A stretch of 6,780 nucleotides of DNA from Citrobacter freundii (GTDB lineage Bacteria > Bacteroidota > Bacteroidia > Chitinophagales > Chitinophagaceae). The stretch lies in contig QFQQ01000140.1 in assembly GCA_003243445.1 (NCBI GenBank), forward strand, positions 1 through 6,780, in the 5' to 3' direction. Positions 1-6,338 of this stretch are shown here, piece after piece (positions within the stretch are counted from its first letter, which is position 1; each line of letters begins with the position of its first letter). Position numbers and translations under genes: made by a program. Below the pieces are notes generated by a model. It was not told the origin of the DNA and searched no databases. It worked only from the letters and a program-made list of their open reading frames with translations.

Positions 1-120
1 ATCCTGCTGCGAAAAGGTGCGGTGTGGATTTACCGACACTATCTCAAAGGTCATCTTCCGATGAAGAAGCGCTGGGATGGCAAGTTTACTCACGATACTG
101 AGTTAGCGGGTGCAGCATGA
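1..120 (+). CDS. C-terminal end of an unidentified phage gene (partial)
   Basis: Reading frame 1 is open from the first base to a TGA at 118-120 and gives 39 residues ending HDTELAGAA. The 5' part lies outside the window, so start and family cannot be judged. The fragment is basic and has the flavour of the end of a winged-helix domain (LLRKGAVWIYRHYL), which would fit a small DNA-binding or replication-associated protein, but this is only an impression. Its stop overlaps the start of the O-like gene in an ATGA arrangement, so the two are probably co-transcribed from the phage early right promoter upstream and translationally coupled. I do not recognise the product. Confidence 0.6.
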   Translation: MLLRKGAVWIYRHYLKGHLPMKKRWDGKFTHDTELAGAA

Positions 121-962
121 GTATGCTTTTTAATTTTCGCCCTTTGGTCATCAACCCTGAGCTTGCTATGCGCATCGGTCTGAACGAAGCGATCGTATTG
201 CAGCAGGTTAACTACTGGATTAACGACAAAGAGCAGGGAGTTATCCATGCCGGTCGTCGCTGGGTGTTCAACAGCTATGAGTCGTGGGTAAAACAATTCC
301 CGTTCTGGTCAGCAGATACAGTTAAACGCGCTTTTACATCACTCGTCAAACAGGGATGTCTCGATGTTGAGCAACTCAATAAGTCCCTGCATGACCGGAC
401 AAATTACTACGCCATCAACCATGAGTGCGAGCTGCTTAATGATGCTGAACAGGTGCCCTCATCGAACGGGGCAAATTGCCCTGATCGACAAGCGCAGGAT
501 GCACCGATGGATGAGGGCAAAAACGCCCGATCTCTAACGGTTACTACAACAAAGACTACTACAGAGACTAACTCTATTGGTGCATCCGCTGACGCGCCTG
601 CACCGGCTCGCTCTGCAAAGCAGGATTATTCACCTGAATTTGAAACGACCTGGCAGGCATATCCAAAACGTGCTGGTGGCAATTCCAAAGCGGCAGCCTA
701 CAAAGCCTGGAAAGCCCGCCTGAAAGACGGCGTTAAGCCTGAGGATATGCTGGCAGGCGTCAAGCGCTATGCGGCCTACGTCAAAGTGACTGGGAATGCT
801 GGCACACAGTTCGTCAAGCAGGCGGCAACGTTCTTTGGACCCGATCGCCATTTCGAAGAAGCCTGGCAAACTCCATCCGCTCCCGGAGGTGGGCGTCGCA
901 ATGTGCTTCCGGTATCTGGCTTCAGTGAACAGGATTACGGACAAACAGACTGCAACTGGTGA
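117..962 (+). CDS. Phage replication initiator, O-like (winged-helix N-terminus, DnaT-like C-terminus)
   Basis: 281 aa. It probably binds the phage origin and recruits the loader and helicase encoded just downstream. Three parts are visible. Residues 1-105 (MSMLFNFRPLVINPELA..., INDKEQG, RRWVFNSYESW) match the N-terminal helix-turn-helix region common in lambdoid O-type proteins. Residues 106-170 form a polar, Thr/Ala/Pro-rich linker (TVTTTKTTTETNS). Residues 171-252 (FETTWQAYPKRAGGNSKAAAYKAWKARL) form the C-terminal domain shared by many enterobacterial phage replication proteins. The tail ends in an acidic/aromatic stretch (SGFSEQDYG), often seen in these proteins and possibly a partner-binding motif. 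The ATG at 117 overlaps the upstream TGA and has only a weak ribosome site, so coupling is likely. ATG 123 is an alternative start. The family call is firm; the origin-binding role is inferred from position and family. Confidence 0.85.
   Translation: MSMLFNFRPLVINPELAMRIGLNEAIVLQQVNYWINDKEQGVIHAGRRWVFNSYESWVKQFPFWSADTVKRAFTSLVKQGCLDVEQLNKSLHDRTNYYAINHECELLNDAEQVPSSNGANCPDRQAQDAPMDEGKNARSLTVTTTKTTTETNSIGASADAPAPARSAKQDYSPEFETTWQAYPKRAGGNSKAAAYKAWKARLKDGVKPEDMLAGVKRYAAYVKVTGNAGTQFVKQAATFFGPDRHFEEAWQTPSAPGGGRRNVLPVSGFSEQDYGQTDCNW
672..679 (+). other. Chi octamer GCTGGTGG
   Basis: Exact E. coli Chi sequence inside the O-like gene; with RecBCD it acts on enzyme entering from the right. Confidence 0.8.
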
Positions 963-976
963 CAAGGGGAAACACA

Positions 977-1858
977 ATGCTGAACATCAAACAACGCGAA
1001 GAAAGGGATTCACTGCTGGTGAAACGCGAAGGACTTCGCGAAGAACTGTCGTTCGCTGTAGAACATAAAAAACCGTGGCAGTGGGGAAGTTGGGAGTCAG
1101 GCGAAGTCCACACCGTAGTGTGCGAAAAACATGGCGACTATGAGCGCATGTCGCTCACTGGTAAAGCGTTTCGTGGTACCGAAAATGTTAAACATTCCCT
1201 GTGCCCGGGGTGCGTGCGCGATGAGCTGGCGGCAGTCGATGCCGGGCTGCGTGCGTTGCAGGTATCTGACCTGCTGGACAACGTCGGGATCGCCCGCCGA
1301 TTTGAGGGCTGTGAGTTTAGTAATTATCAAGCGGTTAATCAGGGTGCCGCAAAAAACCTTGCAGCCTGCCAGCGCTACGTCAACAGTTGGTCGGAGCGTC
1401 TTAACGCAGGAACAGGGCTGGTGATGACCGGGAACTGCGGGACAGGAAAGAACCATCTGGCGGTATCGATGGCAAAGAGCATTGTTCGTGAGTATCTGGC
1501 CAGCGTGGAAATCACCGATGTTATGCGCCTTACCCGGGCTGTGAAAAACACGTGGCGCCATGGTGCTGACAGTACCGAAGAAGACGTTATCGAGCGTTTC
1601 GCATCACTGGATCTGCTGATTATCGATGAGGTGGGCGTGCAATTCGGTAGTCCGACGGAAATGACCATCCTGCAGGAGGTTATCAATGCCCGATACGAGA
1701 GCGTGCTCCCGACCATCCTGATCAGTAACCTGACCTTTGAGCAACTGAAAGAGTCCATTGGTGAGCGTATCGTGGACAGGGTTACCGATGGTGGACGAAA
1801 CCGCCTGGCGTTTGGCTGGGAAAGCTATCGTGCAATTGCTGCAGGGGTAACCGCATGA
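977..1858 (+). CDS. DnaC-like AAA+ helicase loader
   Basis: 293 aa from ATG 977, chosen because AAGGGGA (964-970) is well spaced before it. GTG 959 would add six residues. The protein would load a hexameric helicase onto origin DNA with ATP. Walker A is GNCGTGKN (152-159), with Asn in place of the usual Ser/Thr exactly as in E. coli DnaC (GTGKNH). Walker B is LLIIDE (213-218) followed by VGVQ as in DnaC. LISN (248-251) fits sensor I, and GERIVDR (262-268) holds the likely arginine finger. The end FGWESYR (279-285) mirrors DnaC FNWDSYR. It is longer than E. coli DnaC (245 aa): the N-terminal extension carries C49-x2-H52 and C76-x2-C79, a plausible zinc site. The 3' end overlaps the helicase start. 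Strong family call; the zinc site is inferred. Confidence 0.9.
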   Translation: MLNIKQREERDSLLVKREGLREELSFAVEHKKPWQWGSWESGEVHTVVCEKHGDYERMSLTGKAFRGTENVKHSLCPGCVRDELAAVDAGLRALQVSDLLDNVGIARRFEGCEFSNYQAVNQGAAKNLAACQRYVNSWSERLNAGTGLVMTGNCGTGKNHLAVSMAKSIVREYLASVEITDVMRLTRAVKNTWRHGADSTEEDVIERFASLDLLIIDEVGVQFGSPTEMTILQEVINARYESVLPTILISNLTFEQLKESIGERIVDRVTDGGRNRLAFGWESYRAIAAGVTA

Positions 1859-3213
1859 TGACTCCGGTATGGAAAAATAATGATCTGGAAGGTGCGGTAA
1901 TTGGCGCGATTTTTCTGCGCAATACCGACCCTGAGGTTCTGGGCATTCTTTCCCGTATGCCGGCGAGTGTATTTTCCGTCCGTCAGTACCGTGAAATTTA
2001 TTCCGGCATTTGTCGTCAGGCTCGCGGGACCGGAGTGATAGATCCGCTGTTGCTGTGTGAGACCATGCCAGAACACAGCGCAACGATACTCGAGTCAAGC
2101 CGTATCGCCTGGGCTAAATCAGCTCTGACGTATTACGTTTCCACACTGGAACGTAATGCTGCCGTTCGTGACGCCGAGGCTGTAATCGAGACAGCGTTGG
2201 CTGGCATTCGCAATGCTGCCAATGGTGAAAACGCAGTCGAAGCGTTGAAGGTCGCGCAGGAGGCCATCGCTTCAATTTCACTCACTCCTGATACCGTTCA
2301 ACCTGTGCATATTGATGAAATCTTACCTGCAGTAATTGACCGGGTAGATGCAAGGAATCAGGGGCTGGAAGAGGCCAAACCGCTGATGACCGGCATTGAA
2401 GAACTGGACGCTAAAACCGGCGGCATTGAACCGACAGATCTGGTCTTCATTGCGGCTCGTCCGTCGATGGGGAAAACGGAGCTGGCCCTGGACATTATCG
2501 ATAAGGTATCAGAGCAGGGACGTGGCGTACTGTTTTTCAGCATGGAGATGGCCAACATCCAGATTGGCGAGCGAATGGTATCTGCTGCTGGTGGTATGTC
2601 AGTGTCCAGACTCAAAGCGGCCGCGAAATTTGAAGATGAAGACTGGGCACGGTTATCTACAGGTATCGGGCATCTTACCGGGCGCAATATCTGGTTGGTC
2701 GATGCCACAGATCTGACGCTTGAGCAGATCCAGCAAACGGCAACCAGTCATCAGATTGCTCATCCAGAAACCGCGCTGGTGGTTATCGATTATCTGTTAC
2801 TCATTAAGATCCAGAGCACGGCACGCTATGACCTCGCAGTGGGTGAATTGTCGAAGGGGTTAAAGCGTCTCGCTAAAACAAACCGTACTCCCGTTCTGGC
2901 GCTGAGCCAGCTTTCGAGAGGCGTGGAATCCCGACCTAACAAACGCCCTATGAACTCAGATCTGAAGAACTCAGGTGAAATTGAGGCAGATGCTGACATC
3001 ATCATGATGCTCTATCGCGATGAAGTGTATAACCCTGAATCACCGGCAAAAGGGATCGCGGAAATTAACATCACCAAGCAGCGTAACGGCGTTCTTGGGA
3101 CCGTATACCGCCGTTTCTATAACGGGCATTTTCTGCCGATTGACCAGGAAGAAGCGAAATCAAAATCAGCATCGCAGCAAAAATCACAACCGCGTCGGTA
3201 TGCAAAAGTTTAA
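1855..3213 (+). CDS. DnaB-like replicative DNA helicase
   Basis: 452 aa, about the size of P22 gp12 and E. coli DnaB (471 aa). It is a 5'-3' hexameric helicase for phage replication. Residues about 8-105 form the DnaB N-terminal helical domain, 106-175 the linker and 176-430 the RecA-like motor. Walker A is ARPSMGKT (201-208), the catalytic Glu lies in FSMEM (E231), Walker B is VVIDY (309-313), and ALSQLSR (349-355) is motif H4. The block KRPMNSDLKNSGEIEADADIIM closely follows E. coli DnaB, with the likely arginine finger in KQRNG (408-412). The C-terminus is Lys/Ser/Gln-rich. ATG 1855 has AGGGG at 1843-1847; ATG 1858 is a second candidate. The start overlaps the loader stop (ATGATGA), so the two are coupled. 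Pairing with a phage-borne DnaC-like loader suggests a self-contained helicase-loading system. Confidence 0.95.
   Translation: MMTPVWKNNDLEGAVIGAIFLRNTDPEVLGILSRMPASVFSVRQYREIYSGICRQARGTGVIDPLLLCETMPEHSATILESSRIAWAKSALTYYVSTLERNAAVRDAEAVIETALAGIRNAANGENAVEALKVAQEAIASISLTPDTVQPVHIDEILPAVIDRVDARNQGLEEAKPLMTGIEELDAKTGGIEPTDLVFIAARPSMGKTELALDIIDKVSEQGRGVLFFSMEMANIQIGERMVSAAGGMSVSRLKAAAKFEDEDWARLSTGIGHLTGRNIWLVDATDLTLEQIQQTATSHQIAHPETALVVIDYLLLIKIQSTARYDLAVGELSKGLKRLAKTNRTPVLALSQLSRGVESRPNKRPMNSDLKNSGEIEADADIIMMLYRDEVYNPESPAKGIAEINITKQRNGVLGTVYRRFYNGHFLPIDQEEAKSKSASQQKSQPRRYAKV
2587..2594 (+). other. Chi octamer GCTGGTGG
   Basis: Exact Chi sequence inside the helicase gene, same orientation as the one at 672. 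Confidence 0.8.
2775..2782 (+). other. Chi octamer GCTGGTGG
   Basis: Exact Chi sequence, 188 bases from the previous one and in the same orientation. Confidence 0.8.
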
Positions 3214-3223
3214 GGAGCCAACA

Positions 3224-3535
3224 ATGGATCGTCTAATTCATGAAATGTCCTATTTGTTCACCAAAAAGCGCTTCATGGAGCTACAGGAGTCTGCACGAGA
3301 CATAGCTATCAGCCATAGCGACTATCCCGAATGCTTTGGAGTTATTGCCGATGCAATCGATGAGTTCCTTGAAGCTACGCCTGAGGATGAATGGCGTGAG
3401 CGTGAAAAAATCTTTATGCACTACGTTGTAATGCGCGCTTTATCGCTATTGGGAAACGGCGATAGAGTTACCGATATCCAGTGGACACACCCTGGCTGGT
3501 TTGGCACCGCTGAGAAGGGAGATACCATTCAATGA
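3224..3535 (+). CDS. Unrecognised 103-aa phage protein
   Basis: ATG 3224 follows TAAGGAG (3211-3217), a strong ribosome site that shares bases with the helicase stop codon. The open frame extends further upstream inside the helicase gene, but that part is a shadow. The 103-aa product is acidic and probably all-helical: MDRLIHEMSYLFTKKRF, an Asp/Glu-rich middle (DAIDEFLEATPEDEWREREK), then HYVVMRALSLLGNG, with no signal peptide or membrane span. I do not recognise the family. It sits between the helicase and Q, where lambda has its nin genes, but shows no nin motifs I know. Its TGA overlaps the ATG of the Q remnant (ATGA). Confidence 0.75.
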   Translation: MDRLIHEMSYLFTKKRFMELQESARDIAISHSDYPECFGVIADAIDEFLEATPEDEWREREKIFMHYVVMRALSLLGNGDRVTDIQWTHPGWFGTAEKGDTIQ

Positions 3536-3624
3536 AACTGGAATCATCACTCAAACATTTCAGCCCTCAGGGGATGCACATCAGCGACGACGTGAATAAA
3601 ACAGGAGTACAAGACAATGCGTGA
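3532..3624 (+). pseudogene. Remnant of the 5' end of a phage-82-type antiterminator Q gene
   Basis: A 30-codon frame starts at ATG 3532 behind AAGGGAG (3515-3521) and ends at TGA 3622-3624. Its first part, MKLESSLKHFSP...ISDDVNKTG, keeps the pattern M-x-LE-x3-K-[FY]-[FY]-SP-x4-[LI]-SDD-x3-TG that I recall from the N-terminus of the phage 82 Q family, which is normally more than 200 aa. After TG the resemblance stops, and the last codons run over the ribosome site and ATG of the P22/933W-type Q gene. The simplest reading is that recombination replaced the rest of a phage-82-type Q gene with a different Q module. The short frame may still be translated and couple translation into Q. The homology is from memory and rests on about 25 residues. 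Confidence 0.6.
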
Positions 3625-3964
3625 TATGTACGAGCTAATGGACCTCTGGGGGGCTTGGGCTGCGGCAGACAGCAGCGGCGTTGACTGGCAACCTGTCGCT
3701 GCTGGATTCAAAGGGCTACTGCCACACGGAAAGAAATCACGCCTTCAGTGCGACGACGATATGGGTATTATGATTGATGGTTGTGTGGCGCGTCTGAAGA
3801 AGTATAAACCGGAAGAGTATGAACTGATTATTGCTCACTTCGTTATCGGTATCTCGTTGCGTGCTATCGCGAAGAAGCGCAAATGCTCGGATGGTACGAT
3901 AAGGAAGGAGTTGCAAACTGCGCTAGGTTTTATCGATGGATGTGTATGTATGTTGGGGCAATAA
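3617..3964 (+). CDS. Q: Late-gene antiterminator Q, P22/933W type
   Basis: 115 aa. Q proteins bind DNA at the late promoter, join paused RNA polymerase and let it read through terminators into the lysis and head genes. The match is the block WGAWAA (11-16), V-x-W...AAGFKGL (22-34), KSRLQCDDD (40-48) and GCVARLKK (55-62), which I know from the short Q proteins of P22-like and Stx phages. Residues about 77-104 (GISLRAIAKKRKCSDGTIRKEL) form a helix-turn-helix. ATG 3617 follows AGGAG (3603-3607) at nine bases, inside the end of the Q remnant. It is somewhat shorter than the usual 125-145 aa, lacking some C-terminal residues, and the cargo begins directly after its stop, so the 3' end may have been clipped at the junction. 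Confidence 0.85.
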   Translation: MRDMYELMDLWGAWAAADSSGVDWQPVAAGFKGLLPHGKKSRLQCDDDMGIMIDGCVARLKKYKPEEYELIIAHFVIGISLRAIAKKRKCSDGTIRKELQTALGFIDGCVCMLGQ

Positions 3965-3970
3965 AAAATA

Positions 3971-3993
3971 GGGATGAGGCAAAACCTCATCCC
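3971..3993 (-). terminator. Intrinsic terminator of the minus-strand operon (also faces Q)
   Basis: A perfect 9-bp stem GGGATGAGG / CCTCATCCC encloses the five-base loop CAAAA. Read on the minus strand it is followed by TATTTTTTATT (the A-run 3961-3970 on +), a good U-tract. It begins five bases beyond the TAG of the membrane-protein gene. On + the 3' side is TTAACTATTTG, so termination of Q transcription there would be weak. Confidence 0.85.
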
Positions 3994-3997
3994 TTAA

Positions 3998-4558
3998 CTA
4001 TTTGATTATCAATTTATTTTTTTCATCGTGCATCTTATCAATCATGAAGAACATTCCCAACGCAGTCGTATAAATAATGTTACAAACTGCGGTCAGATAG
4101 ACGAATAGCAATGTCGCTTTGATCATCGGTATTGATGAAAGATGCAATTCTTTGATGCTGGAACTGGTTAATTGAAGTGCTCCCCCAATAAAGTATAACG
4201 CTATGCTCATGAATGCCAGATAACCAAAAAGATATGTAAGAAATTTACGTCTGGTTAATTTTTGCTGCTTTAGTGTGGGTGGTTCACCTTGCATAACATC
4301 ATCCATTCCTTCTTTGCTGAATGTTGCAACAGCAGCCATTGAAGCAATGTAGAAACCAGATAGTATCTGAAGGATGCCATTCACCAAAGATACTAAGCTG
4401 TCTTTGCCTATGATCGAGACAGATTTTGGCAATATGCTAATTACAATAGTGATGATCGCAGCAGTAAGGACTGGCAGAACCCAATCAAAAAAGCGTTTTT
4501 CTGGGTGCTTAATACGCACGTAATCCACAGGTGTAAAAACCTTAGAAAATACAGACAT
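3998..4558 (-). CDS. Four-span inner-membrane protein, candidate effector of a two-gene defence or conversion system
   Basis: 186 aa. Four hydrophobic segments are visible at about 26-44, 57-79, 106-128 and 146-172. The N-terminus (RIKHPEKR), the 25-residue loop between spans 2 and 3 (KQQKLTRRK) and the tail (DKMHDEKNKLIIK) are basic, so both ends should be cytoplasmic. There is no signal peptide or enzymatic motif. ATG 4558 is preceded on its strand by GGGAGG five bases away. It is the second gene of an operon, 33 bases after the 311-aa gene, and ends at a strong terminator. Layout and topology resemble lambda RexB (144 aa, four spans) behind RexA, and KwaA of the Kiwa system, though in Kiwa the membrane gene comes first. 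Function is inferred from architecture only. Base composition is visibly AT-richer than the replication genes. Confidence 0.8.
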   Translation of the reverse strand: MSVFSKVFTPVDYVRIKHPEKRFFDWVLPVLTAAIITIVISILPKSVSIIGKDSLVSLVNGILQILSGFYIASMAAVATFSKEGMDDVMQGEPPTLKQQKLTRRKFLTYLFGYLAFMSIALYFIGGALQLTSSSIKELHLSSIPMIKATLLFVYLTAVCNIIYTTALGMFFMIDKMHDEKNKLIIK

Positions 4559-4591
4559 ATACGCCTCCCGTTTAATGGTTGTCCATGTTAG

Positions 4592-5527
4592 TTACTTTAC
4601 CATAAACGCTTGCATTTTTCCGAGCAGTTCAGCATGAAGCGATGTCTGGCACACAGCAATGGTCGTTGCTAAAACAGCCTTGTCCCTCTGAGCAAGTTGT
4701 GCGGTGGCTAGCTCCTGAAGACTCATTTCTTTGCCGATCGTAACGATATCCGAAGATACGCGTTTGTTTTTATCTTTGTAAGAAATTCGTAATGTAGTGA
4801 ACTTACGTCCGCGAAGCTTATCGTAGGCTGCCTTGATTGCCTGAATAGCGCCTTCTCCACGACGAATCTTTGTTGCCAGTTTAAGCGTCTCTTCTTCAAT
4901 CATAACTGTGCCATCATCATCTAGTGAGTTGTCTTTAAAGCGACGAGTAGCAACGAGTCCACAAAGATAGCCTGTAGAAAGTGATTGTTCCAAGGTTGTT
5001 GCCGCTAAGAAATCAATCTCAAAAATTGGTCGACATTTGAGCTCTTTTTTCCCATCTTTACGGATAAAGGAAAAATTATTCTCACGAAGAAAAGCAGTTA
5101 AAGCTTGCGCCAAGAGCGCGCGCGTGATGCCTGGTACTTCTTCAAGAACAGCCTCGTAGCTATCCGGGAAGTGTGGATCACTTGGCGTTTTCTTAATTAA
5201 TAAATGTGCCGAATACCCCATACCCTCATCATTTTGTTTCTTTTCGATTCTGGTTGCGCCTGTTTTTATGTTTGAAAAAGCTGGGTCTGATGCATCTTTG
5301 TTAATGTATTGGAAAAGTAACTTCAGATACTCACCATCATCTTGCAGGGCTAACAATCTGATAACAGAGCGCCCCTTGTTTAATTCATAAACAGCTTCAC
5401 TTGAAAGAAAGCGACTTTTGAGAACAGGGATACAATTAATCAAGGGCATGTCTGGTGCATCTTCAGGGTACCTTTTCAAGGTTACCTGACATTTGATCAT
5501 GAAACGTTCATTATCCCCTAAAAGCAT
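4592..5527 (-). CDS. Soluble 311-aa protein of unknown function, candidate sensor partner of the membrane protein
   Basis: ATG 5527 is supported by GGAAGGA on its strand (complement of 5534-5540), six bases away; an inner Met at residue 10 is less well placed. There is no membrane span, signal peptide or obvious catalytic motif. Residues about 10-130 look like mixed beta-strands (MIKCQVTLKRY, RSVIRLLAL, YLKLLFQYI, GYSAHLLIKK), 133-150 is a helix (ITRALLAQALTAFLREN), 160-200 is again strand-rich with GYLCGLVATRRF, 212-240 is helical, then comes a Lys-rich beta-hairpin (LRISYKDKNKRVSSDIVTI), and 268-311 is a long C-terminal helix. This order recalls lambda RexA (279 aa: beta-rich N-terminus, late hairpin, helical tail), but I see no strong identity. 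It is the first gene of the operon, upstream of the four-span protein. Kiwa KwaB (DUF4868) is another possible relative. The function is unknown. Confidence 0.8.
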   Translation of the reverse strand: MLLGDNERFMIKCQVTLKRYPEDAPDMPLINCIPVLKSRFLSSEAVYELNKGRSVIRLLALQDDGEYLKLLFQYINKDASDPAFSNIKTGATRIEKKQNDEGMGYSAHLLIKKTPSDPHFPDSYEAVLEEVPGITRALLAQALTAFLRENNFSFIRKDGKKELKCRPIFEIDFLAATTLEQSLSTGYLCGLVATRRFKDNSLDDDGTVMIEEETLKLATKIRRGEGAIQAIKAAYDKLRGRKFTTLRISYKDKNKRVSSDIVTIGKEMSLQELATAQLAQRDKAVLATTIAVCQTSLHAELLGKMQAFMVK

Positions 5528-5678
5528 ATGCTATCCTTCCGAAAAGTACTGTTTATTTGTTCAGTTAATTCAATGAGAAACCAATTATTTATTCATAATA
5601 CATTATTTTTCTCACGCGTACGCAAAAAGCATCGTAATCTGTTAAGAGTGGTCACTTCGACACAACGCTTAATGATCG
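5528..5678. other. AT-rich divergent intergenic region
   Basis: This stretch separates the minus-strand operon from the plus-strand moron and must hold the operon's promoter. An 8-bp palindrome GCGTACGC (5616-5623) could be part of an operator. The only plus-strand promoter-like pair I found is TTCTCA (5609-5614), 18 bases, CGTAAT (5633-5638), which would give a short RNA ending at the terminator at 5679. Minus-strand -10 candidates such as TATTAT lie in the A/T-rich part but have no good -35 partner. No site is convincing. Confidence 0.35.
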
Positions 5679-5706
5679 AAACCCTGCCACTGGCGGGGTT
5701 TTTGCT
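5679..5706 (+). terminator. Intrinsic terminator upstream of the moron
   Basis: AACCCTGCC (5680-5688), loop ACT and GGCGGGGTT (5692-5700) form a 9-bp stem with one G-T pair, extended by A5679-T5701, and are followed by TTTTTGCTTTT. It is a strong plus-strand terminator with no plus-strand gene before it. It may end a short late-promoter leader (tR' role) or insulate the moron from phage transcription. Confidence 0.8.
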
Positions 5707-5707
5707 T

Positions 5708-5735
5708 TTCGCACTCAGTGTAAGTGAAATATAAC
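5708..5735 (+). promoter_or_regulatory. Candidate sigma-70 promoter of the moron gene
   Basis: TTCGCA (5708-5713, 4/6 to TTGACA), a 16-base spacer and TATAAC (5730-5735, 5/6 to TATAAT). The start would fall near 5742, leaving a short leader with AGGGAG (5747-5752) before ATG 5760. Its place directly behind a terminator is typical of morons. The call is by eye only. Confidence 0.5.
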
Positions 5736-5759
5736 CATGTGCTTTCAGGGAGAGTTACT

Positions 5760-6293
5760 ATGCAGATTCCTTTCAAAAGTTGTCTGGAGAGTGGCATGGA
5801 ATTAACATTTAAGGATCTGAAAGAAAAACGCACTAAACTGGTCGAGGCGCAATGGAAGTTACAGGATAAACTTCAGGAGAAGGCGAGCGAACTACTACGA
5901 GAGTATTCAGGTTCTCTTGATCTTACATCTCGTGAGTGGACTGGTTCTGACGGAACAAGATGGCCTTATGTGGACATTGGTATTTGGGAGGAGGAGGGGA
6001 AGTTCTTTCCTGTCTTAATCCCCCAACTCAATATGGACAGCCGTTACCACTTGAATTTCGTGATTGCAACCACTCTTGATGATTCTCCGCTAACAGGTGG
6101 CTACAGGCAGGGCGTAAGCATCTCACTCTGGTATGAGAACTCATCATTTTATGCTGAAGTAGGCTCAGGAGACGACGTCTCCCGTTTTTCTGTCTCATCT
6201 CAGCTGGGTGGATTTTATCAGGTATGCAACGCTATTAAGGCGTTAATTAGCTCTTCTATGGATCGCGCCATGCCAGATATTCCAGCGAATTAA
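5760..6293 (+). CDS. Unrecognised 177-aa moron protein with N-terminal coiled coil
   Basis: ATG 5760 is preceded by AGGGAGAG (5747-5754) and lies just after a candidate promoter whose start would exclude the more upstream GTG 5724. ATG 5796 (MELTFKDL, 165 aa) is a second possibility. Residues about 17-48 (FKDLKEKRTKLVEAQWKLQDKLQEKASELL) form a charged amphipathic helix, probably a coiled coil. Residues 65-165 look like an alpha/beta domain rich in aromatic strands (WPYVDIGIWEE, KFFPVLIPQL, YHLNFVIATTL, GVSISLWYEN, SFYAEVG). There is no signal peptide, membrane span or catalytic motif. The gene has its own terminator on each side, so it is probably expressed in the lysogen. I do not recognise the family. 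A role in lysogenic conversion or exclusion is an inference from position. Confidence 0.75.
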   Translation: MQIPFKSCLESGMELTFKDLKEKRTKLVEAQWKLQDKLQEKASELLREYSGSLDLTSREWTGSDGTRWPYVDIGIWEEEGKFFPVLIPQLNMDSRYHLNFVIATTLDDSPLTGGYRQGVSISLWYENSSFYAEVGSGDDVSRFSVSSQLGGFYQVCNAIKALISSSMDRAMPDIPAN

Positions 6294-6314
6294 TAAAGCA
6301 TAAACATCTTTCAG

Positions 6315-6338
6315 GGCTATGCAAATGCATGGCCTTTT
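6315..6338 (+). terminator. Intrinsic terminator after the moron gene (tR'-like copy 1)
   Basis: A near-perfect hairpin GGCTATGCA / TGCATGGCC with a two-base loop and one T-G pair, followed by TTTTCT, lies 21 bases after the TAA of the 177-aa gene. It has the same fold as the hairpin at 6602-6621 (15 of 20 bases alike). Confidence 0.75.

Noticed and set aside
535..580. Repeats ACTACAACAAAG / ACTACTACAGAG in the O-like gene as origin iterons
   Set aside because: They are short and imperfect and are explained by the Thr-rich linker. No set of longer iterons comparable to lambda ori was found, so the origin is not placed.
959..976. GTG start for the DnaC-like gene
   Set aside because: ATG 977 has a well-placed AAGGGGA site, which would lie inside the coding region if GTG were used.
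3020..3223. Upstream extension of the 103-aa gene to 171 aa
   Set aside because: It overlaps the conserved helicase C-terminus in another frame, and the strong TAAGGAG site selects ATG 3224.
3998..5527. Firm assignment of the minus-strand pair to Kiwa (KwaAB)
   Set aside because: Gene order is reversed relative to kwaA-kwaB, and no diagnostic DUF4868 motif could be confirmed by eye.
5528..5734. 68-aa plus-strand frame beginning MLSFRKVLFICS
   Set aside because: It has no ribosome site, runs through the AT-rich divergent region and across a strong terminator, and its composition looks random.
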